In this document: piece after piece, positions 13,901 to 20,647 of the stretch
Layout of the letters: every line of letters begins with the position of its first letter
Numbering within the stretch: position 1 is the first letter of the stretch
Source: Candidatus Aenigmarchaeota archaeon CG_4_9_14_3_um_filter_37_18
Lineage (GTDB): Archaea; Aenigmatarchaeota; Aenigmatarchaeia; CG10238-14
Reading direction: 5' to 3'
Assembly (NCBI GenBank): GCA_002789635.1
Contig: PFTQ01000052.1
Coordinates: forward strand, 1-20,784
Length of the DNA: 20,784 nucleotides
Position numbers and translations under genes: made by a program
Notes under the pieces: model-generated
What the model saw: only the letters and a program-made list of their open reading frames with translations
Databases searched by the model: none
Told to the model about the DNA's origin: nothing

Positions 13901-15364
13901 ATGAGCGTTCAAAAAATCCTAATCAACGGTGAATGGATAGAATCCAATTCTGGCGAAACATTCGAAAGCATAAACCCAGCAACAGAACAGTCTTTAGGAA
14001 CATTTCAAAAAGGAAATAGGGAAGATGTTAAGTCAGCAATAGATGCAGCCGAAGATGCATTCGAAAAATGGTCTAATTTTCCAGCGCCAAAAAGAGGAGA
14101 AATCCTGCTCAAAGCTTATCAACTCCTTAAACAAAACAAACAAAGACTCGGAGAATTGGTAACAAAAGAAATGGGTAAAGTTCTCCCAGAAGGATTGGGG
14201 GATGTTCAGGAAGCGATTGATATGACCGCTTACATGGCAGCGGAAGGCAGGCGATTGTTCGGGCATACAACTCCATCTGAGCTTCCAGACAAATTTTGCA
14301 TGACTATCCGCCGTCCTATTGGCGTAGTTGGATTGATCTCGCCATGGAACTTTCCTGTTGCGATTCCATCCTGGAAAATCATGCCTGCGTTGATTTGCGG
14401 AAATACTGTTGTGTTTAAGCCTGCATCTGACACTCCGTTGTGTGCGATAGAGTTTGTTAAGATTCTTGAACAAGCCGGCTTGCCAGATGGCGTTGTCAAT
14501 CTAGTCACAGGGCCAGGCCAAGAAGCAGGAGATGAAATAGCAACCAACCCAAAGATAAGGATGGTATCATTCACTGGATCCCGTGATGTAGGGTTGGATG
14601 TGACTAAAAAAGCTGGGCTGAAAAAAGTTGGGCTGGAGTTAGGCGGAAAGAATGGAATCATAATCATGGACGACGCTGACCTTGATTTAGCTTTAGAAGG
14701 TGTTGTTTGGGGAGGTTTTGGAACAACTGGCCAGAGATGCACTGCTGCTTCCAGGGTGCTTGTCCATGAAAAAGTTAAAGGCAGATTTATGGATATGTTT
14801 CTTGAAAGAACACAGAAGCTTAAGTTAGGGGATGGACTTAAAAAAGATACAGATGTCGGCCCTTTAATAAATGAGAAAGCCAGGGAAAAAGTTGACAAAT
14901 ACACACATATTGGGTTGGATGAAGGTGCTAATCTTGTTTATGGCGGGAGAAAACTAGGAGGAAAAGGTTTCTTTTATCAGCCGACTATTTTCACGGATGC
15001 TGCGCCTGACATGAGAATAGCGCAGGAAGAGATATTTGGGCCGACTGTTTCTGTGATTGAAGTCAAAAATTTGAAGGAAGCGATTGAAGTGATGAATTCA
15101 GTTAAGTATGGATTATCCTCGTCGATTTACACAAGAGACATCAACAAAGCATTCAAAGCCATTCAAGGAATAGAAGCTGGCTTGACTTATGTTAATTCTA
15201 GCACGATTGGATCTGAAGTTCATCTCCCGTTTGGCGGTGTTAAAGATACTGGCAATGGAACAAGAGAGGGAGGTATTCTAGGAGTAGAGGAATTCTCTGA
15301 AGTAAAGACTGTTTATGTAGATTATTCTGGGAAGCTGCAGAAAGCTCAGATAGATGCTGAGTAG
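13901..15364 (+). CDS. NAD(P)-dependent aldehyde dehydrogenase
   Basis: This is a full-length ALDH superfamily protein of 487 residues. Catalytic elements visible are N150 (SPWNFP), K173 (VFKPAS), FTGS at 224-227, the general base E246 (LELGGKN) and the nucleophile C280 (TGQRCTAAS). The C-terminal LPFGGVKDTGNGTREGG is close to the semialdehyde and alpha-ketoglutarate semialdehyde dehydrogenase or ALDH7 branches. It oxidises an aldehyde to an acid with NAD(P)+; the substrate cannot be set by eye. It follows the HicBA pair by 75 nt with an A/T-rich promoter region, so it is probably its own transcript. Its product NAD(P)H is not directly used by a ferredoxin-linked hydrogenase. Confidence 0.93.
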   Translation: MSVQKILINGEWIESNSGETFESINPATEQSLGTFQKGNREDVKSAIDAAEDAFEKWSNFPAPKRGEILLKAYQLLKQNKQRLGELVTKEMGKVLPEGLGDVQEAIDMTAYMAAEGRRLFGHTTPSELPDKFCMTIRRPIGVVGLISPWNFPVAIPSWKIMPALICGNTVVFKPASDTPLCAIEFVKILEQAGLPDGVVNLVTGPGQEAGDEIATNPKIRMVSFTGSRDVGLDVTKKAGLKKVGLELGGKNGIIIMDDADLDLALEGVVWGGFGTTGQRCTAASRVLVHEKVKGRFMDMFLERTQKLKLGDGLKKDTDVGPLINEKAREKVDKYTHIGLDEGANLVYGGRKLGGKGFFYQPTIFTDAAPDMRIAQEEIFGPTVSVIEVKNLKEAIEVMNSVKYGLSSSIYTRDINKAFKAIQGIEAGLTYVNSSTIGSEVHLPFGGVKDTGNGTREGGILGVEEFSEVKTVYVDYSGKLQKAQIDAE

Positions 15365-15466
15365 TTATTTTTTTTCTTTTGTAAGAAAATACGCTATTCC
15401 AACCACTATTATTACTATAACTACGATTACTCCAACTGGTCCGTTTATTAAATTTACGATAGCCAA
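15365..15466 (-). CDS. 33-residue single-span membrane peptide
   Basis: Starting at TTG 15466, immediately after the TAA of the upstream 2-TM gene, this ORF encodes AIVNLINGPVGVIVVIVIIV, then VGIAYFLTKEKKK-like sequence ending in three charged residues, and stops next to the aldehyde dehydrogenase stop. A ggtga ribosome site overlaps the end of the upstream gene at suitable spacing. The hydrophobic helix followed by a basic tail is typical of small membrane proteins. No family was recognised. The A-rich end also gives a T-run on the plus strand that may serve as the aldehyde dehydrogenase terminator. Confidence 0.5.
   Translation of the reverse strand: MAIVNLINGPVGVIVVIVIIVVGIAYFLTKEKK
15366..15380 (+). 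terminator. oligo-T tract after the aldehyde dehydrogenase gene
   Basis: tatttttttttctttt immediately follows the TAG stop. Oligo-T runs without a hairpin are the usual archaeal termination signal. The same bases encode the Lys tail of the minus-strand small ORF. Confidence 0.45.
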
Positions 15467-15751
15467 TTAATCACCTAGGGATTCAATTTTACTTCTAATA
15501 TTATTGAACTTTCTGTTATATAAGAACATTACAAAACCGACTCCGACAAAACCAAAGAAGAGACCTAATGAAAGCGCTGAGAATAATCTAAATTCTATTG
15601 TAGATTTTGTTAATATTGAAATTATGACTGCAAAAACACCAGTTACTAGTGCTGTAAGCAATATTTTAAAGCTCATAGAAAATTCTTGATGTTCCAATAA
15701 ATAAGATTGCAATAAATATTCTTTAGTCTTTGCTCTTTTTGTTTTTGCCAT
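15467..15751 (-). CDS. small two-span membrane protein, unknown function
   Basis: The protein has 94 residues from the ATG at 15751 (MAKTKRAKTK), or 101 from ATG 15772. It has a basic N-terminal region and two hydrophobic spans, ILLTALVTGVFAVIISIL and LFSALSLGLFFGFVGVGFVMFLY, ending in the charged tail RKFNNIRSKIESLGD. It overlaps the end of the maturation-protease gene by about 29 nt and is followed directly by a 33-residue membrane peptide. The three form a likely minus-strand operon. No known family was recognised. Confidence 0.65.
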   Translation of the reverse strand: MAKTKRAKTKEYLLQSYLLEHQEFSMSFKILLTALVTGVFAVIISILTKSTIEFRLFSALSLGLFFGFVGVGFVMFLYNRKFNNIRSKIESLGD

Positions 15752-16190
15752 AATATATCTTTTCTTTTTCATATAAAATATTTTTCACTTTAGTATAAAT
15801 ACGATCGGAATCAATATCTTCTGACAATCTCTCGCCATACCCAACATCTTCAGGCTTAACTCCAATCACATAAATCTCAGCGTCAGGAAAAAAATCTTTG
15901 AAGACTTTAACAGATATTCCATGAGTGGATAAGCTCTGGTTGAGGACATCATCTATGCTAAAGACTCGAACTTCTCCTATTTCACCATCAAATTCAACAG
16001 CATCAACAAAGCAAATAATATCAGGGTCGAATGACTTGACTTTGCCGACAAAATTTTCTGGGTTAGTCTCTGCTCGAATGAAAAGAGTGTCTTTATTTTT
16101 AACTGTTTTTTTCATCTCATCAACAACAAGATTGCCTATGTTGTCATCTCCCTTCAAAGGATTGCCCATACCAATAACAGCCTTTCTCAT
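15723..16190 (-). CDS. hycI: hydrogenase maturation protease (HycI-like, peptidase M52)
   Basis: This 155-residue protein opens with the family motif VIGMGNPLKGDDNIG (5-19). The nickel-sensing residues are D16, D63 (CFVDAVEFDG) and H90 (STHGIS), matching the arrangement known for HycI (D16, D62, H90). The enzyme removes the C-terminal extension of the large subunit once Ni is inserted. The mbhL product, 4-5 kb away, has such an extension after R361. The C-terminal 25 residues are unusually basic and Lys-rich. It is divergent from the ZIP transporter gene across only 37 nt, so the two promoters overlap. Confidence 0.92.
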   Translation of the reverse strand: MRKAVIGMGNPLKGDDNIGNLVVDEMKKTVKNKDTLFIRAETNPENFVGKVKSFDPDIICFVDAVEFDGEIGEVRVFSIDDVLNQSLSTHGISVKVFKDFFPDAEIYVIGVKPEDVGYGERLSEDIDSDRIYTKVKNILYEKEKIYYGKNKKSKD

Positions 16191-16227
16191 AACATTAATT
16201 TAACCTTTCAAAATAATAATTAATGCC
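16191..16227. promoter_or_regulatory. 37-nt divergent promoter region (hycI / ZIP)
   Basis: The gap between the two divergent ATGs is only 37 nt and almost all A/T, with TATA-like ttaatttaa and ttaattatta elements. Both promoters must overlap here, so transcription of the protease and the metal transporter may be mutually exclusive or jointly controlled. Confidence 0.45.
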
Positions 16228-16965
16228 ATGCAAATCAACTTGATAATAATCCTCTCAACATTAATTGTAAGCTTAATCTCTATTGTCGGGATGGTAACAC
16301 TAACATTAAAGAAAAAAATTCTAAAACAAATCCTTTTTATTCTGGTTGCATTTTCTGCTGGGTCTCTGTTGGGGGCAGCATTTTTTGACATACTGCCTGA
16401 AGTTGTTGAATCGTCAGGAGCTGCTGGTATTAGTTATATTCTTGCCGGGATAATGATATTTTTTATCATCGAGAAATACATCAACTGGCATCACTGCCAT
16501 GAGGGAGATTGCGATGTCAAGCCGCTTGCTGTGCTTAATTTAGTCGGGGATGGAATCCACAATCTGATTGACGGGGCATTGATAGCCGCAAGTTATCTTT
16601 ACAATTTTCATTTAGGCCTGATCACTACTATTGCTGTTATTCTTCACGAAATTCCTCAAGAGCTTGGTGATTTTGCGATACTTATCCATGCTGGATTAAA
16701 GCCTAAGAAAGCATTATTCCTTAATTTTCTTTCTGCATTAGTTGCTATTCTTGGGTCTGTGGCTACTTTGTTTTTTGCGAAAAGTTTTCAGAATATAGTT
16801 CCTATTCTTCTTTCTATTGCTGGGGGCGGGTTTATTTATTTGGCGTTAGTTGATATTATTCCAGACATGCATAAGGAACTCGATAAAAAGATTGTAGTTA
16901 TTCAGAGTGTTGCTTTGTTCTCGGGATTGGCTGTGATGTTTTTGCTGAGCAGGGTTTTGGGTTGA
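16228..16965 (+). CDS. ZIP-family divalent metal transporter
   Basis: This 245-residue protein has about eight membrane spans. The metal path residues are in NLVGDGIHNLIDGALI (H111, N112, D115) and in the signature ILHEIPQELGDFAIL (H140, E141, E145). A His/Cys loop (WHHCHEGDC, 87-95) before it could sense or collect metal. ZIP proteins import Zn, Fe or other divalent ions. The neighbouring maturation protease makes nickel supply a tempting idea, but the motifs are those of common zinc or iron ZIPs. It runs tail to tail with the EamA gene. Confidence 0.92.
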   Translation: MQINLIIILSTLIVSLISIVGMVTLTLKKKILKQILFILVAFSAGSLLGAAFFDILPEVVESSGAAGISYILAGIMIFFIIEKYINWHHCHEGDCDVKPLAVLNLVGDGIHNLIDGALIAASYLYNFHLGLITTIAVILHEIPQELGDFAILIHAGLKPKKALFLNFLSALVAILGSVATLFFAKSFQNIVPILLSIAGGGFIYLALVDIIPDMHKELDKKIVVIQSVALFSGLAVMFLLSRVLG

Positions 16966-16967
16966 TT

Positions 16968-17876
16968 TCACATCCCTTCCACAAACTCGCTCTTCACCTT
17001 GCTAACCAAATAAGCTCCAACAAGAACAAGACCTGACCCAATCAATTGAAAAATAGGTGTAGGTTCATTGAACATGATTATCCCAAGTATCATCGATATC
17101 ACTGGCGACAACAAAAGAATAGCTGCTGCTTTGGAGACATTAATCAGTTTTATAGAGGAGTACCAACAAAATACATACCCAAAAAGAATACCAGTGGAAA
17201 TAAAAAGATTAACTATCTGCACGAGAGATAAAGAAAATATTGCGTTAAGATTTCCCACCAATACCAAAACACCAAACAAAAACAAAGACCCTATGAGCAT
17301 TCTTGCAGCGGAGACAACAAAATTTGATTCCCCATTTATCATAGATTTCTTTGCTATTATATTTTCAATCGCCCAAAGAACTGTGGCCAAAATAACGAGC
17401 ACATCCCCGAGAGAAGGATTTGACCAAAGATTGGTTGGAGTAATTTTGTCAAAATAAATTGCCACAATTCCAAGGAACATCATGCCCAACGCAACAAGCT
17501 GTTTTTGCGGTATTTTTTCCTTAAGAAACATGAACGCAAGAATAGTTGTATATATAGGAAGGGTTTTGTGGAGGAACGCTCCCCGGCTTGAGGTTGTTAT
17601 TTGTAAGCCTTGAAAATACAGCAAGAACGCTAAACCCCCGCCTATCAACCCAATCAAAACCAAATAAAACCATTTCTGTCCTTTCAATATATGCTTGGTT
17701 AGTTTTTTACTCCTCCAAGAGATCGCGAGAAAGATTAACCCGATGATCAATGCTCTTGTTGCTGTGAATACGGCGGGATTCATATCTACTACAAAGAATT
17801 TGTTTACTGGAATGGCTACACCACTAATCAGTGCAGCGGCAAAAGCTAATATTGTTCCTTTTGCTTCCTTATCCAT
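16968..17876 (-). CDS. EamA / DMT-superfamily permease
   Basis: This 302-residue protein has ten predicted membrane spans in two EamA repeats. Repeat one spans about 1-140, with AVFTATRALIIGLIFLAI and LHKTLPIYTTILAFMFLKEKI. Repeat two spans about 150-295, with VSAARMLIGSLFLFGVLVL and AAILLLSPVISMILGIIMFNEP. Members export amino acids, nucleotides or other metabolites; the substrate is unknown. Its ATG overlaps the last 8 nt of the upstream HypC-like gene (atggataa), so the two are cotranscribed. No further gene follows on this strand before the convergent ZIP gene. Confidence 0.92.
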   Translation of the reverse strand: MDKEAKGTILAFAAALISGVAIPVNKFFVVDMNPAVFTATRALIIGLIFLAISWRSKKLTKHILKGQKWFYLVLIGLIGGGLAFLLYFQGLQITTSSRGAFLHKTLPIYTTILAFMFLKEKIPQKQLVALGMMFLGIVAIYFDKITPTNLWSNPSLGDVLVILATVLWAIENIIAKKSMINGESNFVVSAARMLIGSLFLFGVLVLVGNLNAIFSLSLVQIVNLFISTGILFGYVFCWYSSIKLINVSKAAAILLLSPVISMILGIIMFNEPTPIFQLIGSGLVLVGAYLVSKVKSEFVEGM

Positions 17877-18411
17877 TCTTCAACCCCCATAACTTATTGA
17901 ATTCGTCTTCAGAAATAACTTCGCATGCATGGTAATAATGAATGGCCACATGCTTATTTAGTAAATTCTTTTCTTTCAGGAATGCTAGGCTGATCTGCCT
18001 TTCTCCTTTAGGCGTTTCAACTAAACCTTCTTTGCCGTGAACCTCTTTGACTTTGCCTGGAAGAATTAAACAGTAGTCCTGCCTCTCAGGGTTCATCCTA
18101 GATTTGACAACCGAGTCATGGTCATGCCAGAAGTACTGCCTTATCACGTCCCTGTCAACTGCAATTTCATCGTCTTTGATTTTGTCCAGCTTTTTTGCAG
18201 ACTCAGGGATAAAGTTCATGGCAACTGGAAACAGTTTGTGCATCTCCTCGTCTGATACTTCTTTGCCTTCAGCAAGGTCTTCGCAATACTTGAGGAATTC
18301 CTCTTCTGTGAATTCACCCCGCCTTACTCTTTCGGCTATGCAGGGCATCGCGTAATTCAGGAATAATCTTTTATCCTTGAACTTGTGCTTCCTAGCAATC
18401 TTCTGTTTCAT
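17869..18411 (-). CDS. protein with internal HypC-like domain and a novel N-terminal domain
   Basis: This is a 180-residue protein. Residues 113-176 resemble the [NiFe] hydrogenase chaperone HypC/HupF: YCLILPGKVKEVHG matches CLxxPGKVxxI, and VAIHYYHACEVISEDEFNKL matches the HypC end VxVHxGxAxxxIxEeEA. In HypC the Cys follows the initiator Met and must become the N-terminus to bind the Fe(CN)2CO precursor and HypD. Here it is C114, behind a helical, acidic domain (residues 1-110, with CIAERVRRGEFTEEEFLKYC and DVIRQYFWHDHD). It may be a hydrogenase-assembly factor that works differently, or a HypC-fold protein recruited to another role. It is cotranscribed with EamA, and its promoter lies in repeat copy A. 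Confidence 0.65.
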   Translation of the reverse strand: MKQKIARKHKFKDKRLFLNYAMPCIAERVRRGEFTEEEFLKYCEDLAEGKEVSDEEMHKLFPVAMNFIPESAKKLDKIKDDEIAVDRDVIRQYFWHDHDSVVKSRMNPERQDYCLILPGKVKEVHGKEGLVETPKGERQISLAFLKEKNLLNKHVAIHYYHACEVISEDEFNKLWGLKNG

Positions 18412-18424
18412 CAGTAATTATTGG

Positions 18425-18450
18425 GATTGGATTGATATAAAAATTCTGGC
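18425..18450. repeat. 26-nt direct repeat, copy A
   Basis: The core attgatataaaaattct (18431-18447) lies within 26 nt that recur exactly at 19152-19177. On the minus strand it reads as a TATA-like box (tttttatatc) about 27 nt before the start of the HypC-like gene, so it probably is that gene's promoter. Confidence 0.8.
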
Positions 18451-18515
18451 GGCGAAATCACAAGAACTCTGAAACTATTTAAATTCTCCTTGCATAGATT
18501 GGTATAGGTGGTGCT

Positions 18516-18761
18516 ATGAAAGTTATTCAAATCGATGAGCATATTGTCGCTGACCCTGAGATATGCCATGGGAAGCCTACCTTCAAAGGGACCAGAATCA
18601 TGGTGGGGGATATCGTCGAGTTGATTGCTGCCGGCGAAAAAGTAGAAGATATCCTGAAAGAGTATCCAGGCCTGAACAGAGGTATGATCAAGAGTGCTTT
18701 GAGGTATGCTGCAAGGCTTATCGGAGGAGAGCGTTATGTCACCTTCAGAATTTCTGCTTGA
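18516..18761 (+). CDS. DUF433 antitoxin-like protein
   Basis: This 81-residue protein is a typical DUF433 domain: DPEICHGKPTFKGTRIMV (13-30), then the helix-turn-helix-like AAGEKVEDILKEYPGLNRGMIKSAL. DUF433 genes are regularly paired with a DUF5615 PIN-like toxin gene, as here, so the product is the likely antitoxin and autoregulator. A good ribosome site (aggtggtg, 18506-18513) precedes ATG 18516, and a TATA-like ctatttaaa lies near 18475. It overlaps the next gene by 26 nt. Confidence 0.9.
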   Translation: MKVIQIDEHIVADPEICHGKPTFKGTRIMVGDIVELIAAGEKVEDILKEYPGLNRGMIKSALRYAARLIGGERYVTFRISA

Positions 18762-19083
18762 TGAGAACATACCAAAGTCTGTAAAGCAATTTATCGAGTC
18801 AGCCGGGTTTAAAGTTAAATATATGCCAAAAGGCGTTATGAACAGCAAGGCTGCTTCATTGGCAAGGGAAACTGCTTCTGTATTTGTCTCGCGGGATTCA
18901 GATTTCCTCAATACATCTAGATTTCCTCCCAAGCAATTTTCAGGCATGATAATTTTTGCAATACATCCCCCAAAACCAGAAAAACTCGTCAGGACTTTAT
19001 CTTTATTTTTATCGGAAGTTAATGAGTTTGAAGGCAGGCTATTCGTTATTGGAGAAGAAGGATTTGAAATAATTGAAGGTTAA
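18736..19083 (+). CDS. DUF5615 PIN-like toxin
   Basis: This 115-residue protein has the DUF5615/Mut7-C-like pattern: FLLDENIPKSV (6-16) with the acidic DEN, then FVSRDSDF as the second acidic site, and a C-terminal FEGRLFVIGEEGFEI. This is a PIN-fold nuclease family found with DUF433. ATG 18736 starts the domain directly; an upstream in-frame ATG at 18706 lies deep in the antitoxin gene. The antitoxin-toxin pair fills the space between repeat copies A and B. Confidence 0.88.
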   Translation: MSPSEFLLDENIPKSVKQFIESAGFKVKYMPKGVMNSKAASLARETASVFVSRDSDFLNTSRFPPKQFSGMIIFAIHPPKPEKLVRTLSLFLSEVNEFEGRLFVIGEEGFEIIEG

Positions 19084-19151
19084 TTGTTAAATCCGATCAA
19101 ATTGACACAGCAATCTCTATTACTTCTCTCAACTCAGCATCTATAACATAT

Positions 19152-19177
19152 GATTGGATTGATATAAAAATTCTGGC
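19152..19177. repeat. 26-nt direct repeat, copy B
   Basis: Exact copy of 18425-18450, 727 nt downstream of it. It ends 2 nt before the ATG at 19180, too close to act as that gene's leaderless promoter on the plus strand. Confidence 0.8.
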
Positions 19178-19179
19178 AC

Positions 19180-19533
19180 ATGTCAAAAATATTTAAAGAG
19201 ACAAAACGAATACCTGTCATGGGAATTTTAACTCCAAATAAATTCAAGCTTGTTTTTACTATTGTTGTTTTCCTGTGGATTGCGGGAACTGTTTATTTCT
19301 TAGATCCATTCCTGCCGCAAAACATATTCCCAAAAGGTCCAGGGGGCGAGGTAAGATATTACGATCCTATGCTTTATCTGAAATTATTACCGACTATAAT
19401 ATTTGGTGTTGTTCACGGTATTTTTGGGGTTTTTGGTTTGACTATAATTGGTTTCTCTGCAAGCCTAGTTTTCTTGTTACTTATCATTTATCTAATTTCT
19501 TGTTTCTTGGCTGCTGTTTTAAGAAAATCCTGA
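19180..19533 (+). CDS. small three-span membrane protein, unknown function
   Basis: The protein has 117 residues from ATG 19180, or 104 from ATG 19219 (MGILTPNKFKL). It has a hydrophobic span at about 23-42, then a polar loop FLPQNIFPKGPGGEVRYYD likely outside. Two more spans follow: LLPTIIFGVVHGIFGVFGLTI and FSASLVFLLLIIYLISCFL. The LTPNKFKL opening followed by a helix is a pattern seen in many small archaeal hypothetical proteins. Repeat copy B contains a TATA-like sequence at about 19162-19172, which fits the later start better. No function is assignable. Confidence 0.65.
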   Translation: MSKIFKETKRIPVMGILTPNKFKLVFTIVVFLWIAGTVYFLDPFLPQNIFPKGPGGEVRYYDPMLYLKLLPTIIFGVVHGIFGVFGLTIIGFSASLVFLLLIIYLISCFLAAVLRKS

Positions 19534-19544
19534 TTATCAAATGA

Positions 19545-19561
19545 ATTGATATAAAAATTCT
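19545..19561. repeat. 17-nt core of the direct repeat, copy C
   Basis: attgatataaaaattct is identical to the core of copies A and B. It follows the small membrane protein gene and touches the stop codon of the convergent glycosylase gene. Confidence 0.7.
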
Positions 19562-20534
19562 ACAATCTAATCTCTTTCTCTAACCAATTTATTTTCTTCT
19601 TTTTGTGCCTCCAGAACAAATCTGTGAACAAGCAGTGAGCTGCAAGCATCTTATACTTGCCATATTTTTGATTCAGAAAATCCAATATTTTCTTTGACTC
19701 CGCTAATTCCTTATCAAATAATATTTTCGAATAAATTTTTTGTTCCCAAGGCGAAATATAATCTAAAGCATCATATCTGTGGAATACTTCAAAAAGCAAA
19801 TACCAGACTGAAGCTGGGCCAATACCATAAATTTGAATCAATTCTTTTTTTAATTCTTCATTTGATAATTTTCTAAGTTCTATTTCATTGAATTCATTTT
19901 TTGAGAAACTTTCTGAGACTTTTTTTATTGATTTTGCTCTATAACCTAGCTTCAATTCTCTTAATTTATCTTCGCTGACTTTATTTAATTGATCTGACTT
20001 CCAGAAAACATGAAATTCTTTGTTATCGAATTTAACTTTAGTTCCGAAATTCTCAAAAAGATTGTTGCTCATTTGAACTGTTCTTCTGACAGTAGCATTT
20101 TGGAGAATTATGTAAATTATTAATGATTCGTAGAGCGAATAGCCACATTTTATTCTCATACCTTTCCATCTTCTGAGAACTAGTTCAAGGAGTTTATCAT
20201 TCTTGAATTTTTCACAGAATTCTGATATATCTCTATTAAATTCAAATCTGTAATTCAGTTCACCTGTTATTATTTTAAGCTTTTCTTTGGTTAATTTATT
20301 TTTTGAATAGATTGTCAATTTCACTTCTGGGTTGTTTGTTGCCCCTTCATTTTCAAATTTCAATCCAAACTCTTCATTGAGAAATCTCATAGTCTGCCAA
20401 AAAATACCATCTTCATATTTTTCTGTTGGTGTTGGAAAATGACCAGGATTATATATTGTTCCCTCAAAATTAAAAGGTGGGGTTGGGGTGATCATTATTG
20501 ATTTTTTATTTGCAAGACCGATAGCTAACGACAT
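19560..20534 (-). CDS. HhH-GPD DNA glycosylase (AlkA-like)
   Basis: This 324-residue protein has a two-part layout. An AlkA-N-like strand-rich region covers about 1-105. A helical HhH-GPD domain runs from about 115 to 320. Key elements are YESLIIYIILQNATVRRT (135-152), the hairpin IYGIGPASVWYLL (235-247) and the following DALDYISPWEQK, where D258 is the best candidate for the catalytic Asp. There is no Lys at the OGG1/EndoIII position and no four-Cys Fe-S loop, so it is likely a monofunctional glycosylase excising alkylated or otherwise damaged bases. ATG 20534 has a TATA-like attttaaag about 25 nt upstream; ATG 20495 is a possible later start. It diverges from aspS. Confidence 0.85.
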   Translation of the reverse strand: MSLAIGLANKKSIMITPTPPFNFEGTIYNPGHFPTPTEKYEDGIFWQTMRFLNEEFGLKFENEGATNNPEVKLTIYSKNKLTKEKLKIITGELNYRFEFNRDISEFCEKFKNDKLLELVLRRWKGMRIKCGYSLYESLIIYIILQNATVRRTVQMSNNLFENFGTKVKFDNKEFHVFWKSDQLNKVSEDKLRELKLGYRAKSIKKVSESFSKNEFNEIELRKLSNEELKKELIQIYGIGPASVWYLLFEVFHRYDALDYISPWEQKIYSKILFDKELAESKKILDFLNQKYGKYKMLAAHCLFTDLFWRHKKKKINWLEKEIRL

Positions 20535-20607
20535 AATTATAGATTGTGTAATGAAACTTTAAAATGTTTGAAAAAAGAAATAAAATTCTATAGAAATGAG
20601 CTTTGGA

Positions 20608-20620
20608 AAGCTTGATAAAT
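20608..20620 (+). promoter_or_regulatory. TATA-like box of aspS
   Basis: cttgataaattta lies about 30 nt before ATG 20648. The 113-nt gap 20535-20647 contains this box and the divergent glycosylase promoter. Confidence 0.45.
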
Positions 20621-20647
20621 TTATGGAACAAAGTAAAAAGTGATGAT

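Noticed and set aside
14230..14904. Long minus-strand open frame of 224 codons inside the aldehyde dehydrogenase gene
   Set aside because: The plus strand encodes a complete catalytic ALDH with all motifs; the antisense frame has no domain or promoter support.
19084..19151. Minus-strand gene remnant reading VIDAELREVIEIAVSI before a stop
   Set aside because: It is protein-like, but there is no start codon with a credible context and the frame runs into the repeat; too short to call.
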